Shown here: positions 48,697 through 57,821 of the stretch, one piece after another
Layout of the letters: every line of letters begins with the position of its first letter
Numbering within the stretch: the first letter of the stretch is position 1
Assembly (NCBI RefSeq): GCF_004209755.1
Contig: NZ_CP035913.1
Span: 5,766,001 to 5,830,000 of the forward strand
DNA: 64,000 nucleotides
Origin: Pseudoduganella lutea
Lineage (GTDB): Bacteria; Pseudomonadota; Gammaproteobacteria; Burkholderiales; Burkholderiaceae_D
Direction of reading: 5' to 3'
The notes under the pieces: model-generated
Database searches by the model: none
Told to the model about the DNA's origin: nothing
What the model saw: only the letters and a program-made list of their open reading frames with translations
Program-made: the position numbers and the translations under genes

Positions 48697-49206
48697 ATGA
48701 TTTGTACCGCAACGGATGGATGGTCGGCATGTTCAGTGAAAGTGAAACAGGCGATCGCCGCGGCGACGACACCGCAACAGGCCTTCGGCGCCGCGCAGGA
48801 ATGGGGCGAACGCTACGACAAATTGTATGCCGCCAATTCCCAGGCGGGCTGGACAGCGTCTGATCAGGAACGCATGCGCGACTTGGGCGAATCGATGTTC
48901 GACGAGACGATCGGAAAATATCTCGACCCGGCTACGCTGGCTTTCGCTTTGGCGATGAAGAAATTTTTCCCTACGCTGTCTTCGCTATTCGGCATTCTGT
49001 CCAATCCGTGGGTTGTGGGCTTCTACATGGTGCTCGCACCTAGCCCGATCGCCAACGATTTCACCGCAGCCAAACCGGTCAACGACGACATCAACAAGCT
49101 GCTGCTGGAGAAATTTAACTCATTCATGCCCCTCAATTGGCGCGACGACTATTCGGACATGATGCAGCGAGCTTACCTACAGATTAAGGACGGCGGCTTG
49201 CCGTAG
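48697..49206 (+). CDS. Hypothetical 169-residue protein of the giant-gene operon
   Basis: The start at 48697 follows a strong site (CAAGGAGACAGTC). The product is mostly helical: VKVKQAIAAATTPQQAFGAAQEWGERYDKLY, then a more hydrophobic part FALAMKKFFPTLSSLFGILSNPWVVGFYMVL that may sit in or on a membrane, and a polar C-terminus ending DGGLP. No signal peptide and no recognised family. Position and strand tie it to the two giant genes; it could be an accessory or membrane-active subunit, but nothing proves this. Confidence 0.7.
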   Translation: MICTATDGWSACSVKVKQAIAAATTPQQAFGAAQEWGERYDKLYAANSQAGWTASDQERMRDLGESMFDETIGKYLDPATLAFALAMKKFFPTLSSLFGILSNPWVVGFYMVLAPSPIANDFTAAKPVNDDINKLLLEKFNSFMPLNWRDDYSDMMQRAYLQIKDGGLP

Positions 49207-49591
49207 CAGCGCGGCAGACCGCACGCCGCCAAGGGGAGCGGCTCCGCCGCCCTACGGCGCCGAGAACCTGGTAGAGGATTCAGCACACCTGTTGCGCTAT
49301 TGGAAGGAGCTTTGGGCGAACCAGAGAGCAACGGGTTGGTGCGAAGTGCGGACTCGAAACGCCAAGTCTTTAGTGTAACGCGCGACGGCTACGACATCGC
49401 AGATCAGCTCAGCCCTTAGAGCACTTCGGGAAACGTATGGTTCTTAAGGGTCTTTACTTCATCGTGTTCGACCATTCTAGCTAGGAACGGCTCGCAGGCT
49501 CTGGCAGCACAGAGTATGCTAGGTCGATTAGAAAGCATCTACTTCAATCGCTAGTCGGCAGCGGTCTTGCTATCGCGTTCACCTTTGCTGT
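49207..49591. other. Intergenic stretch before the IS66 remnant
   Basis: I see no gene, repeat or RNA here. It begins with a GC-rich block (GCGGCTCCGCCGCCCTACGGC) that can fold into a hairpin and might end the giant-gene operon. Confidence 0.35.
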
Positions 49592-49668
49592 GTAAGCGGC
49601 CAGCCCACCCACCAATGAATTAAACCGCAATATGGCGAAACTCGGGTATCACAACTTCGAGGATAGTC

Positions 49669-49881
49669 ATGGCCGGTCGACGAGTACCAGAATCGAAATG
49701 GCGCGAACGTATCGCGCAGTGGCGCAACAGCGCAATGTTTGCCCGGGAGTATGCCGAACAGCAGGGATTTTCATTGGAGCGGCTCACGTACTGGGCGCGC
49801 CGCGCCGATCGCGAAGCGCAGGGCCAGCGACTGCTGCCACTGCAGGTGCAGGCAGCGGCGTCAGTGCCGGGACTGCGGTGA
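49669..49881 (+). CDS. IS66 TnpA-like protein
   Basis: A 70-residue frame starting AGRRVPESKWRERIAQWRNS, then REYAEQQGFSLERLTYWARRA, fits the short helix-turn-helix protein TnpA of IS66-type elements, which helps transposition. It seems intact at the N-terminal HTH but is shorter than usual, and the downstream genes are broken, so it is probably not functional. Confidence 0.7.
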   Translation: MAGRRVPESKWRERIAQWRNSAMFAREYAEQQGFSLERLTYWARRADREAQGQRLLPLQVQAAASVPGLR

Positions 49882-50181
49882 AGCTGCAGGCCGATGCGAT
49901 CTGGTTGGCAGTGGCGCCTGTCGACATGCGCACCAGTATCGATGGCTTGTTGCTGCACTTACAGCAGGCGCTGGGGGCGTGCGCCGTGCGATGGCACGGC
50001 GTATGTCTTCAGCAACCGCCGCCGCACCCGCGTCAAGCTCGCATGCTGGGATGGCACTGGCGTGTGTGTGTGCTTGCGCCAGCTGCATCGTGGCCAGTTT
50101 GTCTGGCCGGAGGCCGGCGACACCAGTTGGCAGATTAGTGCCGAGCAATGGCAGTGGCTGGTGATGCGTGTGGATTGGTAG
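49878..50181 (+). pseudogene. IS66 TnpB (Orf2) with frameshift
   Basis: The first frame reads KLQADAIWLAVAPVDMRTSIDGL, the TnpB signature in which VDMR is conserved. It shifts near 49975 and the rest of the protein (TAYVFSNRRRTRVKLACWDG, then GQFVWPEAGD) continues in another frame to the stop at 50181. A single indel in the GGGGGCGTGCG stretch explains the break. Confidence 0.8.
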
Positions 50182-50267
50182 CGCCTGTCGGCGCCTGCCC
50201 CAGCAGCATGGCGACTGTAGGCGGTTTCGCTTGTAAACGTCAGTGCAGCCCGCTACACTTCTTCGCC

Positions 50268-51787
50268 ATGGACCTGCTTGATGACCTCGCCCGCGTCAAT
50301 ATCGATCCTGCCACCTAGCGCAGGTACGGGCATTGCTCGAGCAGCAGCAGGCGGCACTGGCGAGCAAGGATGCAGCCTTGGCAGCGAAAGATTTCAAGAT
50401 CGAGGCGTTGACGCGAGAGCTGGCCTACCTGAAGCAAATTCCTTACGGCAAAGCCAGCGGATTACTCACTGGCGAACAGCGGCTGCTGTTTGAAGAGATA
50501 GTCGACATGGACCTAGCCGCCATCGAGCAGGAGCTGGAAAACGAGACGCTGCCCAAGGCAAAGACCATCCGCAGGCCCCCGGGCCGCCAGACGCTGCCGC
50601 CAGAACTGCCGCGCATCGAACATCGGCACGAGCCCGAATCCTGCTAGTGCGGCCAATGTGGCGCCGGCCTGGTCAAGATCGGCGAGGACATCAGCGAGCA
50701 ACTGGATGTAGAGTCGGCACGTTTCTTCGTGCATCGCCACATCCGCGCACAGTACGCGTGCCGCGCTTGCGAGACCGTAACGGCAGCACCCATCCCTGCA
50801 GGTGATCAATGGCGGCCTCGCTTCCGTGGGCTTGCTGGCGTGGGTCGGGACAAGCAAGTACCTCGATCATCTGCCGCTGTATCGGATCGCACAGATCGGT
50901 GCGCGCCAAGGTGTGCAGTTACCCAGCTCGACGCTGCGCACTGGGTCGGGCGCATCGGCGTTACAGTGCAACTGCTGGCTGACCGGCTTGCCGAACTGCT
51001 CCGACAACGCAGTTGCCTGCATGCCGACGAAACACCGATCCGGCAACTCGATCCGGGCAGCGGCAAAACCAAACAGGCATACCTGTGGGCGTATCGCACC
51101 GGCAGTGGGAGGATGTCTCGTCCATCGTCATCTTCGATTACCAGGAAAGCCGCGCAGGCGCCCATGCTCGCGCTTTCCTGCAAAACTGGCGCGGCCATCT
51201 TGTCGATGGCTATATCGGCTACAAGGCCCTGTTTGGGCAGGGACCTGTCGAGCTGGCTTGCCTGGCCCAGATCCGCCGCAAATTTTCGAAGTGCATGCCG
51301 CCAATGCCAGACCCGTGGCCGAAGAAGCGCTGCGCCGTATCGCCCAGCTGTACGCCATCGAACAACTGGCGCACGACATGACACCCGAACAGCGCCTCGC
51401 CTTGCGCCAGCAGCAGGCCGTGCCAGCGCTGACCGCCTGCACGCCTGGCCCCTCGCGACCTAGCGCACCGTCGCCGCCGGCAGCGGCACGGCCAAGGCCA
51501 TCGACCATGCCCTGAAGCGCTGGCCGGCGCTACAATGCTACGTCACTGCGGGCCACCTCCCGATCGACAACAACCCGGTCGAGAACGCGATCCGCCCCAT
51601 CGCCATCGGCGAAAAGAACTGGCTCTTTATCGGCTCAGAGCGCGTCAGCCGCCGTGCCGCCGCCATCCGAAGCCTTTTTGCTACCGCAAAGCTCAGCGGC
51701 CTGGACCCAGCACGCTGGCTCGCTCAAACGCTCGAAAACTGGCCACCTGCCCAAACAGCAAAATCGACTCCTTACTACCGTTTTCTG
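50268..51787 (+). pseudogene. IS66 TnpC transposase, multiple frameshifts
   Basis: The frame opens with MDLLDDLARVNIDPAT and meets a stop at 50317. Recognisable TnpC segments then follow in changing frames: the coiled-coil KDFKIEALTRELAYLKQIPYG, the GGLASVGLLAW region, and the C-terminal signature DNNPVENAIRPIAIGEKNWLF and GSERVSRRAAAI near 51570-51660. At least four frame changes and one TAG (50645) show it is dead. Confidence 0.85.
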
Positions 51788-52019
51788 AATTTACCCAGAA
51801 TTAAACCTGCCTGGAAGGTGGCGTGCTTGGCCGCTTACGGATGACCGGGCGTATCCCGGCCGGTATTGATTGGAGCGCGAAAAACGCCGAAGCAATGCGG
51901 CATTGCGTGCCGGGTCGACTCATGTCGAAGGCATTGGACGGCATGCAGGCGTGAAACCACCGGGCGCATCAGCGGACGATTCGTACGGTGGGGTAGTCTG
52001 AGGCGCCTGGATATCCCAA

Positions 52020-53801
52020 TTAAGTTTCGTTTGTCCCTTTGCCTGTGCCGTAGATGGCGCCGCTGATGCCCAGGAAAATGAGCCAGCTACCATCAAATAC
52101 CGGATAGCTTAGTTGCTCGACGACGTGGATCACGCCGACCACCAAGAGTAGCAAATTGACGATGACTGCCTGATAGCGATACATCTGCTGGCGTTCATCG
52201 AAATCGGTCATTAGGTCATGTAGGAAGCTCTGGGAAGGTACGTAGGGGCGGTCTGGCCCGTTTCTATCAGCGATCCACGAGAAGCCCGCTGTGGCGCCGC
52301 TGATTCCCAGTAGCCCCAATAGAGATCCGTCGATGCGGCGCAGATCACCGTACAGCATCCAGAGGAACAATCCAGCGGCGACGGTAAAAGTAAACCATAA
52401 CGCTAGCTGCGTTCTGCTGAGGCTATATGTAGCTCGCGGTGGTTTCCAGCGCGCTTTGGGCCGCAACGCCAAGCCGATCGACGTTGTCTGAACGTCGGCC
52501 GGCGCCACCAGTTGGCCGGCGAGCGCATTCTCAGCTAGCGTTTGGTATGCTGTAAGATCCGCGGGGGTCCTTGGCACCAGCGGGAACAGTCCGGCGATAT
52601 ATTGTTCGCGGTCAGCGAGTGGCTTTCGTGCAGTTTCTCTTCTTAGTTTTAATGCGTCGTGCCACCACGCGGGTAACTTGGCATCGCGCAGTGCGTCGTT
52701 GTTAGTGGCAGTGTAGAACACTGCCCCTACGGTCAGTGCCACAAGCAAGACGGCCAACCACAACTGAAGCACAGTCGTAGCCTGCACATTAGCAGTTATC
52801 TCCGGTCGAGTCGGGATGATTGAAGACCTGGCTGCACTTGCTGCCTTCCAGCCGAGTGCTGCACGCAGCGGACGGGCTTCGTACAATGCGCCGTCGGCAT
52901 ACAGCATTGACCACAGCAATTGGCTCTCCTTACCCTGGCTGATCCGGAACCGAAGTGCAGTCATGGTAGCGTTCTGTTCTGACCCGATTAGCCGTCCATC
53001 GGTGAGCAGCTCGACACCGTTTAAGAATAGCACGAGTTGGCCCGGCTCGTTCTTCTTTGCATCCACGAAGGCTTGGAGGCTGACGCGGTTCACTGCGATT
53101 GTTAAGTCGCCAGTACCGTTCAGCGTTCCCTGTCGCCCCTCTAGGATGGAGCATTTATCTGACGCGCCGGTACCTGTTATAACACTGGCGTCGTTTTTGG
53201 GGCTGTCGCGAATCAGGGTGCCTAGCAAGCCGGAGTCGCTAACCAAGACACATTCGGTCTTAACCGTCAGATCGGGCTCGTTGGTATCAGTCGAACCGCC
53301 CGCATCCGAGCTTTGCCTTGCAGCCAATGCTGCATCGGCCGCGACCCTTGCGTTTGCCGCGGCAATGGCGGCGATATTGGCTTCGGCTCTTGCAGTAGTT
53401 GCATCAGCGGCGATAGCATCGGCATTGGTTTTTGCTATCGCGGCGGTAGTGGTAGCGGCCTCGGCATCGGCTTTTGCTTTTGCGGCGCCCGCGGTATCGG
53501 ATTCGGTCTTTGTTGTCGCCGCGACAGTGGCAGCTGCATCAGCGGCGGTCTTCGCCTTTGCAGCAGCAGTGGCAGCAGCGTCGGCATCGGCTTTTGCTTT
53601 CGCAGCGGCAGCATCTGCTAAATCGGCCTTTGCTTTAGCAGCGGCTGCAGCCTGAGCCTTGGGGTCACCCCCAGGCTGATTTTGGTTCGCTGCAGGCTGC
53701 GCGGTGCCTTGTGCCCTGACTGCGGCGGCACCGGCAAGTAGTAGGGCCGTGCAGACTGCTAGGCCCATACCTATAGACACCCTCGCGCTAAACTTAACCA
53801 T
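52020..53801 (-). CDS. Ala/Lys-rich coiled-coil membrane protein
   Basis: The start at 53801 (behind AAGGAATCGTCA) gives 593 residues. A signal peptide (ARVSIGMGLAVCTALLLAGAAA) is followed by some 130 residues of AKAKADADAA-type repeats, probably a long periplasmic coiled-coil. A beta-rich section follows (ECVLVSDSGLLGTLIRDS, LNGTGDLTIAVNRVSL). The second half has about five membrane helices, among them VLQLWLAVLLVALTVGAVFY, QLALWFTFTVAAGLFLWMLYG and SWLIFLGISGAIYG. I do not recognise the family. It might anchor or sense something at the envelope, and it shares element 4 with the giant operon on the opposite strand. Confidence 0.8.
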   Translation of the reverse strand: MVKFSARVSIGMGLAVCTALLLAGAAAVRAQGTAQPAANQNQPGGDPKAQAAAAAKAKADLADAAAAKAKADADAAATAAAKAKTAADAAATVAATTKTESDTAGAAKAKADAEAATTTAAIAKTNADAIAADATTARAEANIAAIAAANARVAADAALAARQSSDAGGSTDTNEPDLTVKTECVLVSDSGLLGTLIRDSPKNDASVITGTGASDKCSILEGRQGTLNGTGDLTIAVNRVSLQAFVDAKKNEPGQLVLFLNGVELLTDGRLIGSEQNATMTALRFRISQGKESQLLWSMLYADGALYEARPLRAALGWKAASAARSSIIPTRPEITANVQATTVLQLWLAVLLVALTVGAVFYTATNNDALRDAKLPAWWHDALKLRRETARKPLADREQYIAGLFPLVPRTPADLTAYQTLAENALAGQLVAPADVQTTSIGLALRPKARWKPPRATYSLSRTQLALWFTFTVAAGLFLWMLYGDLRRIDGSLLGLLGISGATAGFSWIADRNGPDRPYVPSQSFLHDLMTDFDERQQMYRYQAVIVNLLLLVVGVIHVVEQLSYPVFDGSWLIFLGISGAIYGTGKGTNET

Positions 53802-54426
53802 TGACGATTCCTTAGTAAGCGGCATGGTTGGCCAGGATATTGTCGCGATGGCGACGGTACCTGATAACTAGAGATCGATCCTTCGACCCCTTGCCCTCAG
53901 ATCGAGCAAGGTCCATGCCTATCCGGTACTTCGGTTTCGAATCAACAGGTTGACCATTCGACCGGAAACGCAGATGTAAAGATTTCCGACATCTTGAGAC
54001 GCTCGCAAGCTACGTCGCCACTGCTTTCCAATCAGATGTCGGCCGTGCTCAATGCCTTCAAAACGCTACGGCGATACTGCTACTCTCGTTGCGAACTGCG
54101 CTGCCAAACTGGCCAGCTAAACTCCGCTTCCCAGGGCAGGGAAAGCAGCATCCCGCTTCCTGGTTAAAGGTTTAAGACGGCGGACAGCAGACCTTCAAAA
54201 TTTCAACGACACGCAAAATTCCTGTTGGAGCTATGTGATAGTTGATGCTCGGCTGTCCGCCTTCCGCCGATCGATATAATTGCTAGACTACTTGTTGGCT
54301 GTCCTAGTTGAACAGATACCGTCGAGTTCGAACCGAAACTTCGGAAGCAGCCTATCGGTACGATATGTCACTTTTGCTGAAGCCCGACCGCTTTCACAGG
54401 CCTCCCGTTGATCATGCAACTCCACA
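53802..54426. other. Intergenic stretch before the right arm of element 4
   Basis: No gene with a start codon is seen. A frame without a start stays open at about 53866-54170 and reads DVKISDILRRSQATSPLLSN and AVLNAFKTLRRY, which could be a remnant; I cannot place it. Confidence 0.3.
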
Positions 54427-54575
54427 AATTGCTGAGCAATATTTGTCGTAATGAGAGATTCAGAGCTCGTAGTCGGAGCGACTCAGCAGTCAAAGTATTT
54501 CCAATGCTATCCGGACGGTAGGGGCTGCCAGATTCGCTAACGGATTCAGCGACTTGTCGAAACCAATTGATAGTT
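54427..54575 (+). repeat. Element right-arm repeat before copy E
   Basis: This stretch is the counterpart of 29555-29704: ATTTGTCGTAATGAGAGATTC and AGTCGGAGCGACTCAGCAGTC, then TATCCGGACGGTAGG. The close match to the arm before copy D shows that elements 3 and 4 are of the same family. Confidence 0.8.
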
Positions 54576-54665
54576 GAGGGGGAATGATGAGCTAGCCTGA
54601 ATGCTCAGGCATTGACAGGCAGTTCAACAATACTAAGCCCTGGATTTCAGGGCTTTTTTATGCCC
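54576..54665 (+). repeat. guaA 3'-end attachment repeat, copy E
   Basis: GAGGGGGAATGATGAGCTAG (one change in the GAGTGG codons, which turns the Trp codon into Gly) is followed by CCTGAATGCTCAGGCATTGAC and a slightly eroded stem AAGCCCTGGATTTCAGGGCTT. The next 110 bases resemble those after copy C, including TCGGTAGATCCGGCAATTACC. This is the right end of element 4. Confidence 0.8.
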
Positions 54666-54893
54666 TTGGTCGGTAGATCCGGCAATTACCGCAGCCTCGA
54701 GCAGCCACGATGGTATTGAATTCTCGAAATACTGCCAGTGTGCACGTAGCACTATCGGGGCGGATCGTGTTTTAAAAGGGCGCCTGCAGCGAACGGCGGA
54801 AGTGCCCTACCTGTGCAACTACCAGTTCCAGCACGCAGATCCACGTGCAGCTTCAATCTGCTGGCCACCGAACCTTCGATAGTCCGACCCGCA

Positions 54894-55943
54894 TCATCCG
54901 CGTTCTCCCGCGCTGCGTTCCTCGGCGATCAGCTTGTCGAGTACGCGCCGCGCGCGGATCGCACCGGCGTCCGTTGCCAGGAGAACCGGCTTCATCGACC
55001 AGAAATCGCGGTCGCCGATCGCCACCTGCTGGGCCTCGAGCATCGGCAGGTCCTCCTGCTCGAATGGCTGCTTTGCGCCCGCCACGATACTCTCCACCAC
55101 TGCTTCGCCGTGCGGGCCGGCGCAGCGCGCCATCGTCGTCGCATACCAGTAATGCGTCGAGCTTTCGGTTTCAGGACTGAACAGGTGAGGGAACATTGGC
55201 GCTCCCGGATCGTGTTCGCGTGGCTTCCCGGTCGGTGTCGCCCCGGCGTCGAGCAGCATGCAGGCGGGTGCATTCCAGCGCACGTCGAACCACCGGTCGA
55301 CCGCGATTCCCTGTGGCAGTCCCATTGCGTCGTACAGGAAGGGCGACATGTGGTCATTGATGGTGCTGCGGTAGATCGTGACCTGGTTGCCTGCTTGCTC
55401 GACCCGCGTGACCGCGTCCTTGACGCCGGGGCTGCCCAGCGTGCCCGGGTGCAGGAATTCGATGTGGGACAGGTCGAGGATGTTGTCGGTCTCCAGCACG
55501 TAATTGGCACGCGCATGCAGATAACGCTTGCCCACGTAGTTCAGTGCCGGGTCCATGCATGAGAAGTCGGGAATCAGTTCGGGATCAGCCTTGTCGGCGT
55601 CGCCCATCCAGACCCAGATCATGCTGTACTTTTCCACCGTCGGGTAGGCGCGCACCACGGCGGCTTTCGGAATGACGCCGTTGCCGTGCGGGTTGTGGAC
55701 GCAGGCGCCGGTGGCATCGAACTCGAGCCCGTGATATGGGCATTTGACGCAGTTGCCCTTGTGGGTGCCTTTCGACAGGGGCGCGAAGCGGTGCGGGCAG
55801 CGGTCGAGCAGGGCGTGTGGCACGCCGGCCGTGTCACGGAAAAACATCAACGGCTCGCTCAGCAATGTGCGGTGGAACAGGTCATCCTTGCCCACTTCGT
55901 GATCCCACGCTGCCACATACCAGCAATTTCTCAAAAAAGCCAT
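54894..55943 (-). CDS. VanA-like Rieske aromatic O-demethylase oxygenase subunit
   Basis: A 349-residue protein starting MAFLRNCWYVAAWDHEV behind GGAGAG. An upstream extension to 56096 is not homologous. The Rieske cluster ligands are C49-P-H51 and C68-P-Y-H71; the mononuclear iron site falls in DNILDLSHIEFLH. The sequence closely follows vanillate O-demethylase subunit A (CPHRFAPLS, CPYHGLEFD, GNGVIPKAAVVRAYP). Such enzymes oxidise an aryl methoxy group, releasing formaldehyde. No VanB reductase gene is present in the window. The formaldehyde dehydrogenase in element 2 would suit it. Confidence 0.88.
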   Translation of the reverse strand: MAFLRNCWYVAAWDHEVGKDDLFHRTLLSEPLMFFRDTAGVPHALLDRCPHRFAPLSKGTHKGNCVKCPYHGLEFDATGACVHNPHGNGVIPKAAVVRAYPTVEKYSMIWVWMGDADKADPELIPDFSCMDPALNYVGKRYLHARANYVLETDNILDLSHIEFLHPGTLGSPGVKDAVTRVEQAGNQVTIYRSTINDHMSPFLYDAMGLPQGIAVDRWFDVRWNAPACMLLDAGATPTGKPREHDPGAPMFPHLFSPETESSTHYWYATTMARCAGPHGEAVVESIVAGAKQPFEQEDLPMLEAQQVAIGDRDFWSMKPVLLATDAGAIRARRVLDKLIAEERSAGERG

Positions 55944-56251
55944 ACGAACTCTCCATGCTGAAGTCAAGACGAGAGCCGAGCGTATTGCACGAGCGTCTTG
56001 CAAACCAGGCGCTTTTGTGCATACGACGCATCCATGATTTCCATTGGCGATTCGTGATTTTTCATGACTTAATTCAGCCTGGGAGATTTTAGACATTGGC
56101 CCAGCATTGCCGGTGTTATCTGCCTCATCTGTTCGGGACCTAGGAACGATACTGATGTCAATAAGGAAATAATACTTACTTTTCGTTATTTAACACCTAT
56201 ACTGCCGGGTTTGCGGTCCGCGACGCACCGCCCTCACCAGCAAGGTTTACC

Positions 56252-56692
56252 GTGATTTCTTCTTCCCGCAGGACGCCGTCGAACGGCCTCCTGTTCTGCA
56301 TCGCCCTGGCGGCGGGTGGTTCGGCAAGCGCCGCGCCGCGCCTCGTGTGCCAGCTGGCGCAAGGGGACACCGCAACGCGTATCGAAGTGGCGCCGACGTC
56401 CGATCCCTACACGGTCGCGACCCGGCAAATCAACCATTTCCGCTTCAAGGCGGTCGTGGTGGGCGATGCCAGCGGGGTCGAGTATGTGAAGCTCTACACC
56501 TATTACGAAACCGTGCGCGGTGGGGCGGAGCAGGGCGGGGAAAAGCTGCGCCTGGTCCACCAGGCCAGGTATGTCGCGCCGGCGCTCCAGCACGACGACG
56601 GCCCCGGCCTGACGGGCACCGTGTACGTGTACGAGCCCCGCCTGGGCCGCGAGTTCAGCTACGACTGCGCCCTGCGCGAGGTGGCGGCGTGA
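56252..56692 (+). CDS. Secreted hypothetical protein upstream of capA-like gene
   Basis: The 146-residue protein has a signal peptide (NGLLFCIALAAGGSASA) and a compact beta-rich body: RLVCQLAQGDTATRIEVAPTSDPYTV, KAVVVGDASGVEYVKLYTYYE and VYVYEPRLGREFSYDCAL. It has two cysteines that may pair. I do not recognise the family. The stop overlaps the GTG start of the next gene by four bases (GTGA), so they form an operon and may act together in the envelope. It is divergent from the Rieske gene across 308 bases that should hold promoters for both. Confidence 0.7.
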   Translation: MISSSRRTPSNGLLFCIALAAGGSASAAPRLVCQLAQGDTATRIEVAPTSDPYTVATRQINHFRFKAVVVGDASGVEYVKLYTYYETVRGGAEQGGEKLRLVHQARYVAPALQHDDGPGLTGTVYVYEPRLGREFSYDCALREVAA

Positions 56693-57723
56693 AGCGCCGC
56701 GCCTTCGCCGCGCAGGCGCTCGGCCTTGCCGCCCATGCGCGCAAGCTCGCCGCCTGTGCCGCATTCTTGCTGCCGGCAGCGTTTGCCGCCGCCCAGGACG
56801 ACGCCGGCGAGCCGGTCATCCTGGCGATCGTCGGCGACGTGATGCTGGCCGATGGCCCCGGCAAATCGATCGCGCGTGGCCGCGATCCGCTGGCGCCGTT
56901 TGGCAAGATCCTCGCCGAGGCCGATATCCGCGTCGCGAACCTGGAGTGCGTCATTGCCGCCCGTGGCATCGCGGAAGACAAGCCGTTTACGTTCCTGGCC
57001 CACCCGCGCACGATGGCCGTGGTGAAGCGCCATTTCGATGCGGTCAGCGTGGCCAACAACCACAGCGGCGACTTCGGCGCGGCGGCGTTTGCCGAAATGC
57101 TCGATCGCCTGCGCAAGGCCAGGGTCGGCGCGTTCGGTGGCGGTCGCGACCTGTCGGAGGCGCACGCGCCGCTGATCGTGGAACGGAAGGGCTTGCGGAT
57201 CGCGCTGGTGGGCTATAACGAATTCTTCCCGCGCAGTTTCGAGGCCGATACCGACAAGCCGGGCATCGCCTGGAGCGAGGATGAACAGGTGCGCCGCGAC
57301 ATCATCCAGGCGCGCGAAGTGCATGGTGCCGACCTGGTGATTCCCTTCATGCACTGGGGGATCGAGCACGAACCGCAGGCCAGCGCGCGCCAGAGAGCGC
57401 TGGCCCGGCTGATGATCGATGCCGGCGCCGATGCGGTGATCGGCGGCCATCCGCACGTCACGCAGGACGTGGAAAGCTATCGCGGCAAGCCGATCGTCTA
57501 CAGCCTCGGTAATTTTGTTTTCGACAGCTTCACGGACGTGGACAACAACACTGGCTGGCTGCTGCGCCTCGAGCTGGACCGGCATGGCGTGCGCAGCTGG
57601 AATACCGTCATCGCGCGCATGGATGGCCAGGGCACGCCGCATCCGCGGCCCGACCTGCCGGTGCAATGCTGGGATCGCGAGACGGCCGAAGCGCGGGCGT
57701 GCATGGCTCAGGTGCCAAAGTAG
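56689..57723 (+). CDS. CapA-family metallophosphatase-like protein
   Basis: The GTG at 56689 gives 344 residues. A hydrophobic N-terminal segment (LAACAAFLLPAAFAAAQ) is a signal or anchor. The rest matches the CapA/PgsA family: ILAIVGDVMLADGPG, VANLECVIA, FDAVSVANNHSGDFG, VIPFMHWGIEHE, VIGGHPHVTQDVE and PIVYSLGNFVFDS, all with the His/Asp/Asn metal-site residues. CapA proteins take part in poly-gamma-glutamate capsule export in Bacillus, but Gram-negative members are mostly uncharacterised. No capB/capC genes are nearby. It is coupled to the upstream secreted protein. Confidence 0.88.
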   Translation: MKRRAFAAQALGLAAHARKLAACAAFLLPAAFAAAQDDAGEPVILAIVGDVMLADGPGKSIARGRDPLAPFGKILAEADIRVANLECVIAARGIAEDKPFTFLAHPRTMAVVKRHFDAVSVANNHSGDFGAAAFAEMLDRLRKARVGAFGGGRDLSEAHAPLIVERKGLRIALVGYNEFFPRSFEADTDKPGIAWSEDEQVRRDIIQAREVHGADLVIPFMHWGIEHEPQASARQRALARLMIDAGADAVIGGHPHVTQDVESYRGKPIVYSLGNFVFDSFTDVDNNTGWLLRLELDRHGVRSWNTVIARMDGQGTPHPRPDLPVQCWDRETAEARACMAQVPK

Positions 57724-57821
57724 AATCGGGATGGAAGCGCACGATCCGCGCTGACCTGATGCTAGCCACCAAGGTGGTCGTGGTAACCTGATCCGTGTTC
57801 GATTCCTGCACCGGAGCACCG

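Larger units (their letters stand above)
49592..51838 (+). mobile_element. Decayed IS66-family element
   Basis: The ends are inverted repeats of about 22 bases: GTAAGCGGCCAGCCCACCCACC at the left and, reading inward from 51838, GTAAGCGGCCAAGCACGCCACC. Inside are the three IS66 genes in order (tnpA, tnpB, tnpC), all damaged. No 8-bp target duplication is visible (TTTGCTGT against GGATGACC), so the flanks may have rearranged after insertion. Confidence 0.85.

Noticed and set aside
51866..52066. A 66-codon plus-strand frame after the IS66 remnant
   Set aside because: It runs into the convergent membrane-protein gene and has no recognisable content.
54813..55562. A 249-codon plus-strand frame over the Rieske oxygenase gene
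   Set aside because: The opposite strand carries intact Rieske and iron-ligand motifs; this is its shadow.
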